From assembly GCA_029881995.1 (NCBI GenBank), contig JAOULO010000014.1, positions 1 through 64,000 of the forward strand: DNA of 64,000 bases. The letters are read 5' to 3'. The notes beneath the pieces were generated by a model that did no database searches, had not been told where the DNA came from, and was given only the letters and a program-made list of their open reading frames with translations. The DNA is from Gammaproteobacteria bacterium (GTDB lineage Bacteria; Pseudomonadota; Gammaproteobacteria; UBA6429; Thiohalophilaceae). Each line of letters starts with the position of its first letter. Positions within the stretch are counted from its first letter, which is position 1. This document shows positions 1 to 8,683 of the stretch, piece by piece. A program made the position numbers and the translations under genes.

Positions 1-842
1 AGCTTTCGCGACTGGGCACTGCTGTAATAACGCTGACGCTTGCGGAAAAAACGCTCCAGCACTAAAAAAGTCAGACTCAATAACACCAGGATCAGACTCA
101 GACCCGCCGCCGCCTGATAATCAAACCGGCCGTTCATCTGTAGATAGATACTCAGGGTAAAGGTCTGGTAGCGCAGCATGCTGACCGCCCCAAAATCAGA
201 AAGTACGTGTAACACCACAAGTGCCAGACCGGCGGCAATGGCGGGGCGCAACATCGGCAGGTTGATGCGCCAGAACACCTGACCTGGCGAGGCACCCTGA
301 ATACGTGCTGCATCCTCAAGATTCTGATGGGTGCGAGACAGGGCGTCTCGAACTAATAAAAATACATAGGAAAAGCCGGCCAGGCTAAGGATAAAGCCAA
401 CCCCAAATACATTATATAAATCCGGCAGACTGGACTCACCAAACAGGGATATCCAAAGGCTGCCGATCCAGCCGCCTGGCTCCAGTAAGATGGTATAGAT
501 ATGGGCAAAGACATAAGTCGGAATGGTCAGCGGTAATACCAGTAACCAGATGGCTATACGCCTGCCCATAAAATCACGCCTGACAATCAACCACGCCGAA
601 GAGACACCCAGTACAAAGGCACCGATCGCAACCAGGATAGACAGACTCAGGGTGTTCCAGATCAGGCCCGGCAATCGACTGGTCCAAAGACCAAACCATC
701 GTTCGACCGATAATTGCAGACTACTGTGGGCAACAAAAATAAGGGGGATGGTCGCCATCGCAACGACCAGAAAACTCAGAAAACCACGCGCGGTAAATCG
801 AGATTTAAGCCAGTGAAAATACACCCCCGGCAAGGTATTCAT
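1..842 (-). CDS. Iron(III) ABC transporter permease, FbpB-like (C-terminus beyond window)
   Basis: Inner-membrane permease of a ferric-iron ABC importer; it should move iron handed over by the binding protein encoded just upstream. I read about 280 codons from the ATG at 842 down to base 1 without a stop; the gene continues outside the window. FbpB-type permeases are about 500-550 residues with two repeated halves, so about half is present. Several hydrophobic segments are visible, and the EAA loop that contacts the ATPase is recognisable (DAARIQGAS, then NLPMLRPAI). It follows the binding-protein gene by 40 bp in the same direction, so the two form an operon under the Fur box at 1950-1964. 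The frame stays open upstream to a GTG at 869, so the start is not certain. Confidence 0.85.
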   Translation of the reverse strand, partial: MNTLPGVYFHWLKSRFTARGFLSFLVVAMATIPLIFVAHSSLQLSVERWFGLWTSRLPGLIWNTLSLSILVAIGAFVLGVSSAWLIVRRDFMGRRIAIWLLVLPLTIPTYVFAHIYTILLEPGGWIGSLWISLFGESSLPDLYNVFGVGFILSLAGFSYVFLLVRDALSRTHQNLEDAARIQGASPGQVFWRINLPMLRPAIAAGLALVVLHVLSDFGAVSMLRYQTFTLSIYLQMNGRFDYQAAAGLSLILVLLSLTFLVLERFFRKRQRYYSSAQSRK

Positions 843-882
843 CTGGCTTTTCGCAACAACATCATACACCGAATTATAACAC

Positions 883-1881
883 TCAGGGCATACCGGCGGC
901 TTCTATGAGATCCAGTGTTGCATTACGCAAGGTGCCCAATTTGGCCATGGGGACATCAGCAACCTTAAAAGTACCCACGGCAGGAATTTCCTTAGAGGCC
1001 GAAATACCGGGGCGAGTGGGGTACTCCCGATTTACGTTGGCAAATAATTTCTGACCATCATTGGACACCATAAAGGTCATCAATTTTTCCGCGAGTTTCG
1101 CCTGCTTGCTGTGTTTGGTGATTGCCGCACCGGCCACATTCCAGGCTACGCCAAGTTCTCCCCTGCCCTGATCGGGGACAACGATATGAATCGGTGCCTT
1201 GGGGTGTTTTTCCAGATGACGATAGATGTAATAGTGGTTGACTAGGCCAACGACCTTTTTACCACTGGCAACGGCTTTAACAATCTTGCTATGTTTATTG
1301 AAAACCCCATCATCAAGATTCTGCTTCATCCCTGACAGCCACTTTTTGGTAAATTTCTTTCCCTTGCCCTGCATATATACCGTGACCCCAGCAATATAAC
1401 TTTCGTTACCACTGTGTGTCAGAGCAATCTTGCCCCGCAGATCCTTATTAGCCAGGTCAAAAACAGATTTTATGCCTTTGGCAGAAGCATCCTTGCTATT
1501 TACCACCAGTACCCTGGCCCTGGCAGACAGGCCTAACCAGTCATTCTGAGCAGAACGATAATTGGAGGGAATATTTCGGTATATGGATTTTGGCAGGGTA
1601 CGGAATAATTTCAGATCGGCCCCTTTCTGCAGGTTGCCAGCATCATTACTGATGTAAATATCCGCCTTGGTTCGCTTGCCTTCAAGCTGTAACTTATTCA
1701 ACAGGGCTGTAGAACTACCCGCATGCAATACCACCTTGATACCGGTTTGCTGGGTAAAGGCCTCAACCACCGGTTTGACGAATTTATCGCTTCGGCCAGA
1801 GTAGACCAGCAGCTCATCGGCTGACTGGGCACCAGATAAGGGTAAAAGAGCACTTATTAGAATTAGGCTTATGTATCGCAT
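883..1881 (-). CDS. Iron(III) ABC transporter substrate-binding protein, FbpA-like
   Basis: Periplasmic ferric-ion binding protein that delivers iron to the permease encoded downstream. The 332-residue product starts with a signal peptide (MRYISLILISALLPLSGAQS) and has the extracellular-solute-binding fold typical of FbpA/AfuA, including LLVYSGRSDK at the mature N-terminus and the paired tyrosines (NHYYIYRH) that ligate iron in this family. I place the start at the ATG at 1881 because GGAGAG lies just upstream; an open frame reaches 1965 but would put 28 residues before the signal peptide and run into the Fur box. Regulation by Fur is indicated by the near-consensus site at 1950-1964. Confidence 0.92.
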   Translation of the reverse strand: MRYISLILISALLPLSGAQSADELLVYSGRSDKFVKPVVEAFTQQTGIKVVLHAGSSTALLNKLQLEGKRTKADIYISNDAGNLQKGADLKLFRTLPKSIYRNIPSNYRSAQNDWLGLSARARVLVVNSKDASAKGIKSVFDLANKDLRGKIALTHSGNESYIAGVTVYMQGKGKKFTKKWLSGMKQNLDDGVFNKHSKIVKAVASGKKVVGLVNHYYIYRHLEKHPKAPIHIVVPDQGRGELGVAWNVAGAAITKHSKQAKLAEKLMTFMVSNDGQKLFANVNREYPTRPGISASKEIPAVGTFKVADVPMAKLGTLRNATLDLIEAAGMP

Positions 1882-1949
1882 GATTCTCTCCATTGTGACG
1901 GCCCATATATATAAGAGTAAATTCGTGGCAGAAGGCCACTGTTTACTAA

Positions 1950-1964
1950 TGATAATCGTTATCA
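1950..1964 (-). promoter_or_regulatory. Fur box upstream of the iron importer
   Basis: TGATAATCGTTATCA matches the 7-1-7 Fur consensus TGATAATNATTATCA at all but one position, within a longer near-palindrome (1948-1966). It lies about 70 bp upstream of the fbpA start, where iron-loaded Fur would block transcription of the fbpA-fbpB operon. Seen directly; function is inferred from the consensus and from the iron-transport genes. Confidence 0.88.
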
Positions 1965-2012
1965 TTTAGTTCTACAAGTTTTTTCTAATATATTCGGTTA
2001 ATTATTAACCAC

Positions 2013-3245
2013 TTAGCGCCCGCCCCGAAGCAATGGCCCAATACTGAGGCCTTGCACCAGGATTGAGAATAAAACCACAGCATAAGTAATGGCCAGGATG
2101 ATCTCCCGTGCCTCACCCGCAGGCAGCGACAGGGCCAGGGCCACGGAAATTCCGCCACGCAAACCACCCCAGGTCATAATTTTTATCACATTAGGGGTAA
2201 AAGTTCGGAAGCGCTGTAAAAATAGTACGGGCATACCCACACTGACGAAACGGGCAAACAATACCAGGGGAATAATGGCCAGGGCTGCCAGTAAATACTC
2301 CAGTTTGAACACCAGGATCATGACCTCCAGACCCAGCAGCACGAACAATACAGCATTCAGAATTTCATCGATCAGTTCCCAGAAGGTATCAAGGCGTTCA
2401 CGGGTTTCATCGGACATTGCTAGAACCCGGCCCTGATTGCCGATCATCAGACCCGCCACCACCATGGCGATGACCCCGGAAAGATGGAAATAATTGGCCA
2501 GGGCATAGCCCCCCATCACCAATGCCAGGGTTAACAGGACTTCGACCTGATAATTATCCACTCCGCGTAACAGGCGATAGACAATGTAACCTGATAGTAA
2601 GCCAAACACCGCACCGCCAACTGTCTCCTGCAGAAACAGCAATCCAATATCAAGTGCTTTCACCTCGGTACCACTCGTTGCGATACCGAGCAATACCAGG
2701 AACACTACCACCCCTACACCATCATTAAACAAAGACTCACCAGCAATCTTGGTGTGCAGACTCTTGGGTGCTGAACTGGTCTTAAGAATACTCATGACGG
2801 CAATGGGATCGGTGGGTGAAATCAGCGCACCGAACAACAGGCAATAAATCAGCGGCAGCTTAATGCCCAGGGCCATGAGTACCATATAGCTTGCGCCACC
2901 AATAATGCCTGTCGATATAATAATACCGAAACTTGCCAATAGCCCAATGACCCACTTCTGTCGGTGCAGATCGTTCAGGTTGACATGCAGGGCCCCGGCA
3001 AAGAGTAAAAAACTTAGCATGCCGTGCATCAGGGTGGTGTAAAAATCGATGTCCCGGGATAGCCAGTTGATATAGGGTTTGAGATCGAGCCAGCCAAGTT
3101 CACCCAGGGTCAGAATGATCAAAGACAGCATCAGGGCAATCAGCATAATGCCAATGGTGGTCGGCAAACGCACAAAACGATGATTTAGATAGGCAAACAG
3201 GGCTGCCAGGCTAATCAGGATCGCGGCTGAATTAAGTATGAGCAT
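2013..3245 (-). CDS. Na+(K+)/H+ antiporter, CPA1/NhaP family
   Basis: Inner-membrane monovalent cation/proton antiporter of 410 residues, working in pH and sodium homeostasis. About twelve hydrophobic segments are visible. CPA1 signatures are present: SPTDPIAVMSIL, the FNDGVGVVVFLV segment, and a TWGGLRGGISVALALSLP segment near the C-terminus. The family usually runs 400-550 residues; this one has no long cytoplasmic tail. The ATG at 3245 has no good Shine-Dalgarno. It ends 130 bp from the Fur-regulated operon and is probably a single transcription unit. Ion preference cannot be read from the sequence. Confidence 0.9.
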   Translation of the reverse strand: MLILNSAAILISLAALFAYLNHRFVRLPTTIGIMLIALMLSLIILTLGELGWLDLKPYINWLSRDIDFYTTLMHGMLSFLLFAGALHVNLNDLHRQKWVIGLLASFGIIISTGIIGGASYMVLMALGIKLPLIYCLLFGALISPTDPIAVMSILKTSSAPKSLHTKIAGESLFNDGVGVVVFLVLLGIATSGTEVKALDIGLLFLQETVGGAVFGLLSGYIVYRLLRGVDNYQVEVLLTLALVMGGYALANYFHLSGVIAMVVAGLMIGNQGRVLAMSDETRERLDTFWELIDEILNAVLFVLLGLEVMILVFKLEYLLAALAIIPLVLFARFVSVGMPVLFLQRFRTFTPNVIKIMTWGGLRGGISVALALSLPAGEAREIILAITYAVVLFSILVQGLSIGPLLRGGR

Positions 3246-3341
3246 GGACTGAATTTATTATGATTTTGTCCTCACCAAGATACTCGATCAGGCTATTAGA
3301 CACCAGTGATCAGGGCCAATCTGCCTCGCTGTAAGCAAAAA

Positions 3342-4589
3342 TTATTGACGATCTACTAGTGGCAGGCCCTGGGACAGGCGGGGTAGACGACCTTCGACAG
3401 GATTACTGTTCATCCCCATGGCGGAACGAACTAGATGGTTTTTGACCGGCCCTATCCGATTGGTCAATGACATACCAAAGTTTCTAATCCACTTAACCGC
3501 CAGGTGTTCAGTGCCAAACAGTCGCTTCAGGCTGTCCATAGCAATGAACAAACTCATGCTATCGGCCTTACGCCAACGCTCATACCGACGTAATACATTC
3601 ATATCACCGATCACATTGGCATCGGCCGCCATTAATACTTCGGCAAGACTGGCCACATCGGCCAGACCCAGGTTAACGCCCTGCCCGGCAAGCGGATGAA
3701 TGGTATGGGCCGCATCCCCCACCAGAGCAAGCCGAGGTCTGACGTACTCATTAGCGACAAAAAACCGTAATGGAAAACCAGCACGAGGACCGCATTCGAT
3801 GACATCGCCCAATGTATGTTCAAAGGCCGTGGATAAGGCCGAGCAAAAGGTATCATCTGTCATGCTGGTCAGTTCCTTTGCATGATCGGGACGTGTCGAC
3901 CAGACGATCGAACTGTAATTATCGGGTAAGGGCAGGAACGCCAGGGGACCAGAGGGTAAAAAACGTTGCCATGCCGTCTCCTGATGATCTTTTTCCGTTT
4001 TAACATAGGTCACTACCGCAGTGTGATCATAATCCCAACCCCTGACACTGATATCGAACTGCTGTCGTATGCTAGATCGACTACCATCTGCACCAATGAT
4101 CAATGATGTTTTGATCGTTTTTCCGTTTTTAAGCGCAAGAGAAGCGTTTTCAGCGCTTATTGAAATTGACTCAGTGTGACAATTCTTAATAACTTCAATG
4201 TTCTCAAACGAGCTTAAACGCTCGTATAAGGCCGCTGTGATCACATTGTTCTCAATAATATGTCCTAAAGTCGCTTCACCGATGTCTGCACTATCAAAAT
4301 GAATCACGCCAGAACCACTTGCATCCCAGACATGCATATCACGATAAGGACTGATACGTCGGCTTTCGATACCAGGCCACACGCCTAAAGTTTCAAAGAT
4401 ACGTTGACTGGCACGAGTGATGGCACTGACACGTAACTCGTAGCCTTTATCCGGTAATGTGTATTCACCACTGCCCGCTTCCAGCAATATCACACTGAGA
4501 TGACTATCACCCAATGCACAGGCAAGTGTTGCACCCACCATACCCCCGCCGACGATAACGATATCGGCCTTTACTATCTGTTCACTCAT
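3342..4589 (-). CDS. ubiI: Ubiquinone biosynthesis FAD-dependent hydroxylase UbiI (VisC family)
   Basis: FAD monooxygenase (415 aa) expected to hydroxylate the C5 position of the polyprenylphenol ring in aerobic ubiquinone synthesis. It has the N-terminal Rossmann motif (IVGGGMVGATLA) and the family signature GDAAHTIHPLAGQGVNLG near residue 295. It is the last gene of a ygfB-pepP-ubiH-ubiI operon, the same order as in E. coli, and its ATG overlaps the ubiH stop by 4 bp. Assignment as ubiI rather than ubiH rests on this order and on the GDAAH-IHPLAGQG-NLG segment, which resembles E. coli UbiI. Regiospecificity in this organism is inferred. Confidence 0.9.
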   Translation of the reverse strand: MSEQIVKADIVIVGGGMVGATLACALGDSHLSVILLEAGSGEYTLPDKGYELRVSAITRASQRIFETLGVWPGIESRRISPYRDMHVWDASGSGVIHFDSADIGEATLGHIIENNVITAALYERLSSFENIEVIKNCHTESISISAENASLALKNGKTIKTSLIIGADGSRSSIRQQFDISVRGWDYDHTAVVTYVKTEKDHQETAWQRFLPSGPLAFLPLPDNYSSIVWSTRPDHAKELTSMTDDTFCSALSTAFEHTLGDVIECGPRAGFPLRFFVANEYVRPRLALVGDAAHTIHPLAGQGVNLGLADVASLAEVLMAADANVIGDMNVLRRYERWRKADSMSLFIAMDSLKRLFGTEHLAVKWIRNFGMSLTNRIGPVKNHLVRSAMGMNSNPVEGRLPRLSQGLPLVDRQ

Positions 4590-5824
4590 AATGGTATTCC
4601 CCTGGCAAGACGCGATAGCTTACCTACATAGCCCATGGCATGACGTGTGATGGCCTGTTTTACCGGTGGCATAACATCCATGGCCAGCAAACCCAGGTTA
4701 CGGGCCGCAATGACCGGCAGCAAGCGACTACTGAAAAGACGCACCAGTCCATCAGTAAAGCCCATGGTCTGAAGATGATCCTTACGCCGCCATGTGGCAT
4801 AGCCTTTGAGGATACTAATTGAACCTATGTCCTGTTTTTGCTTAAGTGCATCAACAATGATTTGTGACAGACTGGCCACATCACGAAGTCCCAGGTTAAA
4901 ACCCTGTCCGGCAACCGGGTGCATGGTGTGGGCGGCATTACCAATGATTGCCAATCGCGGTCTGACATGCTCACGAGCCAACATGACACTCAATGGATAG
5001 GCATGGCGTGGCCCAACTTTGATAAATTGACCGGCGCGAATGCCAAAACGAGACTGCAGGCGTTCGATAAATGCGTCTTCATCCAGTGACAGGATTTCTT
5101 CACGCTTATCATCTGCCACAGTCCATACCAGGGCATACATGTTGTCAGGGTGATCGGGATGGGTCGTCGGTAGCAAAGCCATAGGTCCAGTATCGGTAAA
5201 ACGTTCATAGGCCAGGTTATGATGAGGCTTATCCATCACCACATTGGCAATCACTGCGGTCTGACCATATTGACTCTGCCATGTCCCGATTCCACTTTGC
5301 TGACGTACCAGGGACTGACCTCCATCCGCCGCTATTACCAGTCTGGCCGTTAAGCTTTGTTCTTTGCCGTCCTGTTCGTAATTAACAACTGCCGTGTCTG
5401 CCCTGAAATCGACTGATGTTAAACTGGCAGGACAAACATAATCGGCATCCTTACAGTCCAGCATGTTCTGTCCCAGCACCTTGCCAAGAATACGGATATC
5501 CGCCACATAACCCAGCGCCTCAACTTTCTGATCACGACAATCAAGACGGGCAAGTCCACTGTGTTTACGATCCGAAATATGGATACGTTCGATGGGTGTC
5601 ACACCTTCATTGGCAATAGCCTCCCACAGACCTAAAGCTGAGAAAATCATTTTCGATCCATAAGACAGCGCCACGGTACGCGCATCAAAGCTGGGAGAGT
5701 CTTTGGCATGAAAAGCCGTGGCTTCAATGACCGCTATGTGCAAACCCTGCCCCCTGAGTGCCGCAACCAGGCTAGCACCCACCAGACCACCACCGATGAT
5801 CGCAATATCGTATGATTTACTCAT
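4586..5824 (-). CDS. ubiH: 2-octaprenyl-6-methoxyphenol hydroxylase UbiH
   Basis: FAD monooxygenase (412 aa) for the C1 hydroxylation of the ubiquinone ring. N-terminal dinucleotide motif IIGGGLVGASLVAAL, then UbiH-like segments: FDARTVALSYGS, HISDRKHSGLARL, RFTDTGPMALLP and GNAAHTMHPVAGQGFNLG. The GNAAH variant of the usual GDAAH is also found in E. coli UbiH. It is a paralogue of the downstream ubiI. It overlaps pepP by 8 bp and ubiI by 4 bp, so translation of the three is probably coupled. Confidence 0.93.
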   Translation of the reverse strand: MSKSYDIAIIGGGLVGASLVAALRGQGLHIAVIEATAFHAKDSPSFDARTVALSYGSKMIFSALGLWEAIANEGVTPIERIHISDRKHSGLARLDCRDQKVEALGYVADIRILGKVLGQNMLDCKDADYVCPASLTSVDFRADTAVVNYEQDGKEQSLTARLVIAADGGQSLVRQQSGIGTWQSQYGQTAVIANVVMDKPHHNLAYERFTDTGPMALLPTTHPDHPDNMYALVWTVADDKREEILSLDEDAFIERLQSRFGIRAGQFIKVGPRHAYPLSVMLAREHVRPRLAIIGNAAHTMHPVAGQGFNLGLRDVASLSQIIVDALKQKQDIGSISILKGYATWRRKDHLQTMGFTDGLVRLFSSRLLPVIAARNLGLLAMDVMPPVKQAITRHAMGYVGKLSRLARGIPL

Positions 5825-7133
5825 TGGCCACCGCCATCAGCTTTTCTATCCCTTCAACATCTTTGGGTACACCCGAGGTCAGCACCTCATGGCCATCTTT
5901 GGTAACCAGCACATCGTCTTCAATGCGAATACCAATATCCCACCATTTTTTATCCACGCCCTTGCTGTTGGCTGGGATATAGATACCGGGTTCCACCGTC
6001 ATTACCATGCCCGGTTCCAGAAGACGCCATTCATCATCAATCTTGTAATCCCCTACATCATGCACATCCATCCCCAGCCAGTGGCCGGTGCGATGCATGT
6101 AATAGGTCTTGTATTTTTCTTTCTCAATCAAGGTATCAAGCTTGCCTTTAAGAATACCCAGCTTCACCAGGCCCTCGGTGATCACCCGCACGGCAGCTTC
6201 ATGGGGATCATTCCAGTGCTTATCTGGTCTAACCTGTTCAATGGCAGCCAGTTGCGCATCTAGGATGACCTGATACAGTTCCCGCTGCGCAGGGCTAAAC
6301 CGGCCATTGACCGGAAAAGTTCGGGAGATATCAGCTGCATAAAAATCATACTCGGCCCCTGCATCGATCAACAACAGATCACCGTTTTTTAATTTGTCTT
6401 TATTGTCGACATAGTGCAACACACAGGCGTTGGCTCCACCCCCCACAATCGACGAGTAGGCCGGGAAGCGAGATCCCTGTTGCATAAAGCTGTGTAACAA
6501 CTCAGATTCGATCTGGTACTCATATAGACCCGGCTTACAGACCTGCATGGCACGACAATGGGCCGCAGCGGAAATCTCAGCTGCCTTACGCATGGCCTTC
6601 AGCTCATAGCTGCTTTTAATGAGCCGCATATCATGTAAAAGATGATCAAGGGCAATGAATTCACCGGGTGTATGGACGCCGGCACGGGACTGTTTTTTTA
6701 GATTATTGACCCAGTTGATAAGTCGCTTGTCAAAATCGGGGTAATTGCCCATGGTGTAATAGACCTTGTCCACCCCTTCCAGCAAACCGGGCAATATGTC
6801 ATCCATATCATCAATGGGAAAAGAATCATCGGCCTTGTATTGTTCCACCGCCCCTTCCTGACCGGCACGGGGCCCGACCCAGATTTCTATCTTGGGATCA
6901 CGTTCCTTACAGAACAGGATGTATTCACCGTGGTCTCTACCCGGTTTCAACACCATGACGGCATCAGGCTCAGGAAAACCGGTCAGGTAATAAAAGTCAC
7001 TATCGGGGCGATAGTGGTACTCTGAATCCCGGTTGCGATATTGAATAGGAGCAGCGGGTAGAATGGCAATGGCCCCTTCCCCCATGCTTTGCATAAGATG
7101 TTTACGCCGGCGGGCAAATTCCTGATTACTCAT
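5817..7133 (-). CDS. pepP: Xaa-Pro aminopeptidase
   Basis: Cytoplasmic dinuclear-metal peptidase (438 aa, like E. coli PepP at 441) that removes N-terminal residues preceding proline. An N-terminal AMP_N-type domain (about 1-140) carries the SEYHYRPDSDFYYLTGF signature. The C-terminal creatinase/pita-bread domain shows the metal ligands: LIDAGAEYD, ADISRTFP, the His in HRTGHWLGMDVHDVG, VEPGIY and RIEDDV. It lies second in the operon, 27 bp after the UPF0149 gene, and its 3' end overlaps ubiH. The proximity to ubiquinone genes is conserved in gammaproteobacteria and does not itself imply a role in that pathway. Confidence 0.95.
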   Translation of the reverse strand: MSNQEFARRRKHLMQSMGEGAIAILPAAPIQYRNRDSEYHYRPDSDFYYLTGFPEPDAVMVLKPGRDHGEYILFCKERDPKIEIWVGPRAGQEGAVEQYKADDSFPIDDMDDILPGLLEGVDKVYYTMGNYPDFDKRLINWVNNLKKQSRAGVHTPGEFIALDHLLHDMRLIKSSYELKAMRKAAEISAAAHCRAMQVCKPGLYEYQIESELLHSFMQQGSRFPAYSSIVGGGANACVLHYVDNKDKLKNGDLLLIDAGAEYDFYAADISRTFPVNGRFSPAQRELYQVILDAQLAAIEQVRPDKHWNDPHEAAVRVITEGLVKLGILKGKLDTLIEKEKYKTYYMHRTGHWLGMDVHDVGDYKIDDEWRLLEPGMVMTVEPGIYIPANSKGVDKKWWDIGIRIEDDVLVTKDGHEVLTSGVPKDVEGIEKLMAVANE

Positions 7134-7160
7134 AGACCCATTATAAGACGTGGACTGGCC

Positions 7161-7742
7161 TCAGTGTATAGAAACATGGCCATCATCATGACTTGAGTGG
7201 AGTTGCGATAATTCCATTTTTACCAGCATAACTCCCATGCGGACATATTCATTGAGCTCCATGTAGGCATTTTCATCCTCTTCCTCATTTTCCAGGGTAA
7301 AACTGCCAGCTCGGCTAAATTCGACCAGATCATCAAGTAATTCCGGGATATCACCGGGCAGGCCTTTGAATTCCTTTATGCCCCCCATGGCCAGCCCCAG
7401 CAGAAACCCACTACACCACTCAGCTAGCTGTTCCAGGCGAACCGCCAGACTTTCATCATCTCCTGAAATATATAACTGAAAACCCAGTTCCCGATCGACA
7501 ATACCCTGTTCAGTATCTGCAAATAACTGCTGTAGCAGACCATCGGTTTCTGCTGCCAAAGCGTTGCCACTGTTTTTTGCTTCAATTAATTCAGGTAGAG
7601 CCATCTCCAGCCAGGCGGTATATGAAAGCTCTGGTAAGCTGGACAACAACCCGCATAACTGTCCATGGCATTCGGCGGGACTGGTTTCGACAGCGATACG
7701 CTGCAGGGAGGATTGGATGGTGGAATAATCAAGATCGGTCAC
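7161..7742 (-). CDS. ygfB: UPF0149 family protein YgfB
   Basis: Small acidic cytoplasmic protein of the YecA/YgfB (UPF0149) family; the molecular role is not settled, though YgfB has been tied to regulation in Pseudomonas. The conserved SPAECHGQLCGLL near the N-terminus, GFQLYISGDDESLAVR and WCSGFLLGLAMGG segments are visible, followed by an acidic stretch (ENEEEDENAYMEL). No ATG is available. I choose the GTG at 7742, which has AGGTG upstream and gives 193 residues, close to E. coli YgfB (192). A TTG at 7787 would add 15 unconserved residues. It is the first gene of the operon with pepP-ubiH-ubiI and is divergent from the zapA pair. Confidence 0.88.
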   Translation of the reverse strand: MTDLDYSTIQSSLQRIAVETSPAECHGQLCGLLSSLPELSYTAWLEMALPELIEAKNSGNALAAETDGLLQQLFADTEQGIVDRELGFQLYISGDDESLAVRLEQLAEWCSGFLLGLAMGGIKEFKGLPGDIPELLDDLVEFSRAGSFTLENEEEDENAYMELNEYVRMGVMLVKMELSQLHSSHDDGHVSIH

Positions 7743-7897
7743 ACTGACACCTGTGATGCTGTGGTTATCGGTTAAGCACACTAGCAAAATTCAACACAAT
7801 GGCAAGCAATTTGTCACAAAATGAGGCCTGTTTCACCGTTGACCCTGCCTGCCAGCGGCTCTATATTGGCAAGTAGTACAAGTACAATAAACCGGAA

Positions 7898-8104
7898 ATG
7901 AAGGAATTGGATATTAAACAACTGGAAGATCGCGTCGATGACTTGATTCAGGCAGTAGAACGCCTGCGACAGGAGAACAAGGATCTACGTGAATCTCAAT
8001 CCAGCCTGATGACAGAACGCAGCCAGCTCGTTGAAAAGACGGAACTGGCCCGGACCAGAGTAGAGGCGATGATCAGTCGCCTGAAGGCGCTGGAAAATGA
8101 CTGA
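7898..8104 (+). CDS. TIGR02449 family coiled-coil protein (ZapB-like)
   Basis: Tiny (68 aa) all-helical protein with a heptad pattern throughout (DIKQLEDRVDDLIQAVERL), most likely a continuous coiled coil. Proteins of this family (TIGR02449) sit directly before zapA in many gammaproteobacteria and have been likened to ZapB; a cell-division role is inference from position and shape. Its stop overlaps the zapA start by 8 bp, so translation is probably coupled. Promoter and start lie in the 110-bp gap divergent from ygfB. Confidence 0.8.
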   Translation: MKELDIKQLEDRVDDLIQAVERLRQENKDLRESQSSLMTERSQLVEKTELARTRVEAMISRLKALEND

Positions 8105-8408
8105 TAGTAACGCGGTCAATATTTCCATCATGGGCAAAGACTACTTAGTGGCCTGTAGTGAAGATGAAAAGCAGGAACTGATTCGCTCCGCTGAGTTTCT
8201 GGATCGGAAAATGTGTGAAATTCGAGACAGCGGTAAAATCATTGGTACGGATCGCATTGCAGTTATGGCGGCACTGAATATCGCCCATGAGCTGTTAAAT
8301 CAGGATACAGAAGGAAATAATTCTGAAAATGCCATTCGCGACAGGATCATGAGCCTGTCTAACAAAATTGAAGACGCCTTATATAAAAGTCGTCAACTTG
8401 AAATTTAA
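8097..8408 (+). CDS. zapA: Cell division protein ZapA
   Basis: FtsZ-associated protein (103 aa) that bundles FtsZ filaments at the Z-ring. The N-terminal ZapA domain has the expected opening (VNISIMGKDYLVACSEDEK) and the RIAVMAALNIAHELL helix, followed by a C-terminal dimerising coiled coil. It overlaps the upstream small coiled-coil gene and is followed by the 6S RNA gene, as ygfE (zapA)-ssrS-ygfA is in E. coli. Confidence 0.93.
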   Translation: MTDSNAVNISIMGKDYLVACSEDEKQELIRSAEFLDRKMCEIRDSGKIIGTDRIAVMAALNIAHELLNQDTEGNNSENAIRDRIMSLSNKIEDALYKSRQLEI

Positions 8409-8467
8409 CGCGCAGGCATAATGGAATTCAGCGCGCAGGAATCAGCCAAACAGATTCCGAACAGTGT

Positions 8468-8660
8468 TATGGGTATTCCCTGTCATATTCGATAACGACC
8501 GGGATATTTCTTGAGCCGTAATTCACATCCCCGGGGACCACATCGCGGTGTTGTGAGCAGGTCCACCTTGTAGTGGAAAGCCTAATGCATCGCTCGCGGT
8601 GCCCACTTGAACCCCAGGTTCAAGACGAAGGTCCAGTCGGTATAGATGGGGAATACCCGC
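8468..8660 (+). ncRNA. ssrS: 6S RNA
   Basis: RNA of about 190 nt that binds and sequesters the sigma70-RNA polymerase holoenzyme in stationary phase. The closing stem is visible: GGGTATTCCC (8471-8480) pairs with GGGAATACCC (8649-8658). Internal blocks match the E. coli RNA: GATATTTC(T)TGAGCC on the 5' side, GGAAAGCCTAATGC on the 3' side, and the hairpin CTTGAACCCCAGGTTCAAG near 8610. Location between zapA and the folate cyclo-ligase gene is the conserved position. Ends are estimated from the stem and could move by several bases. Confidence 0.9.
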
Positions 8661-8683
8661 CCTTTCAGCTAAACTCATCAAAC

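Noticed and set aside
8573-8683. Upstream extension of the folate cyclo-ligase
   Set aside because: The extra 37 codons lie inside 6S RNA and are not conserved; the ATG at 8684 matches the family start.
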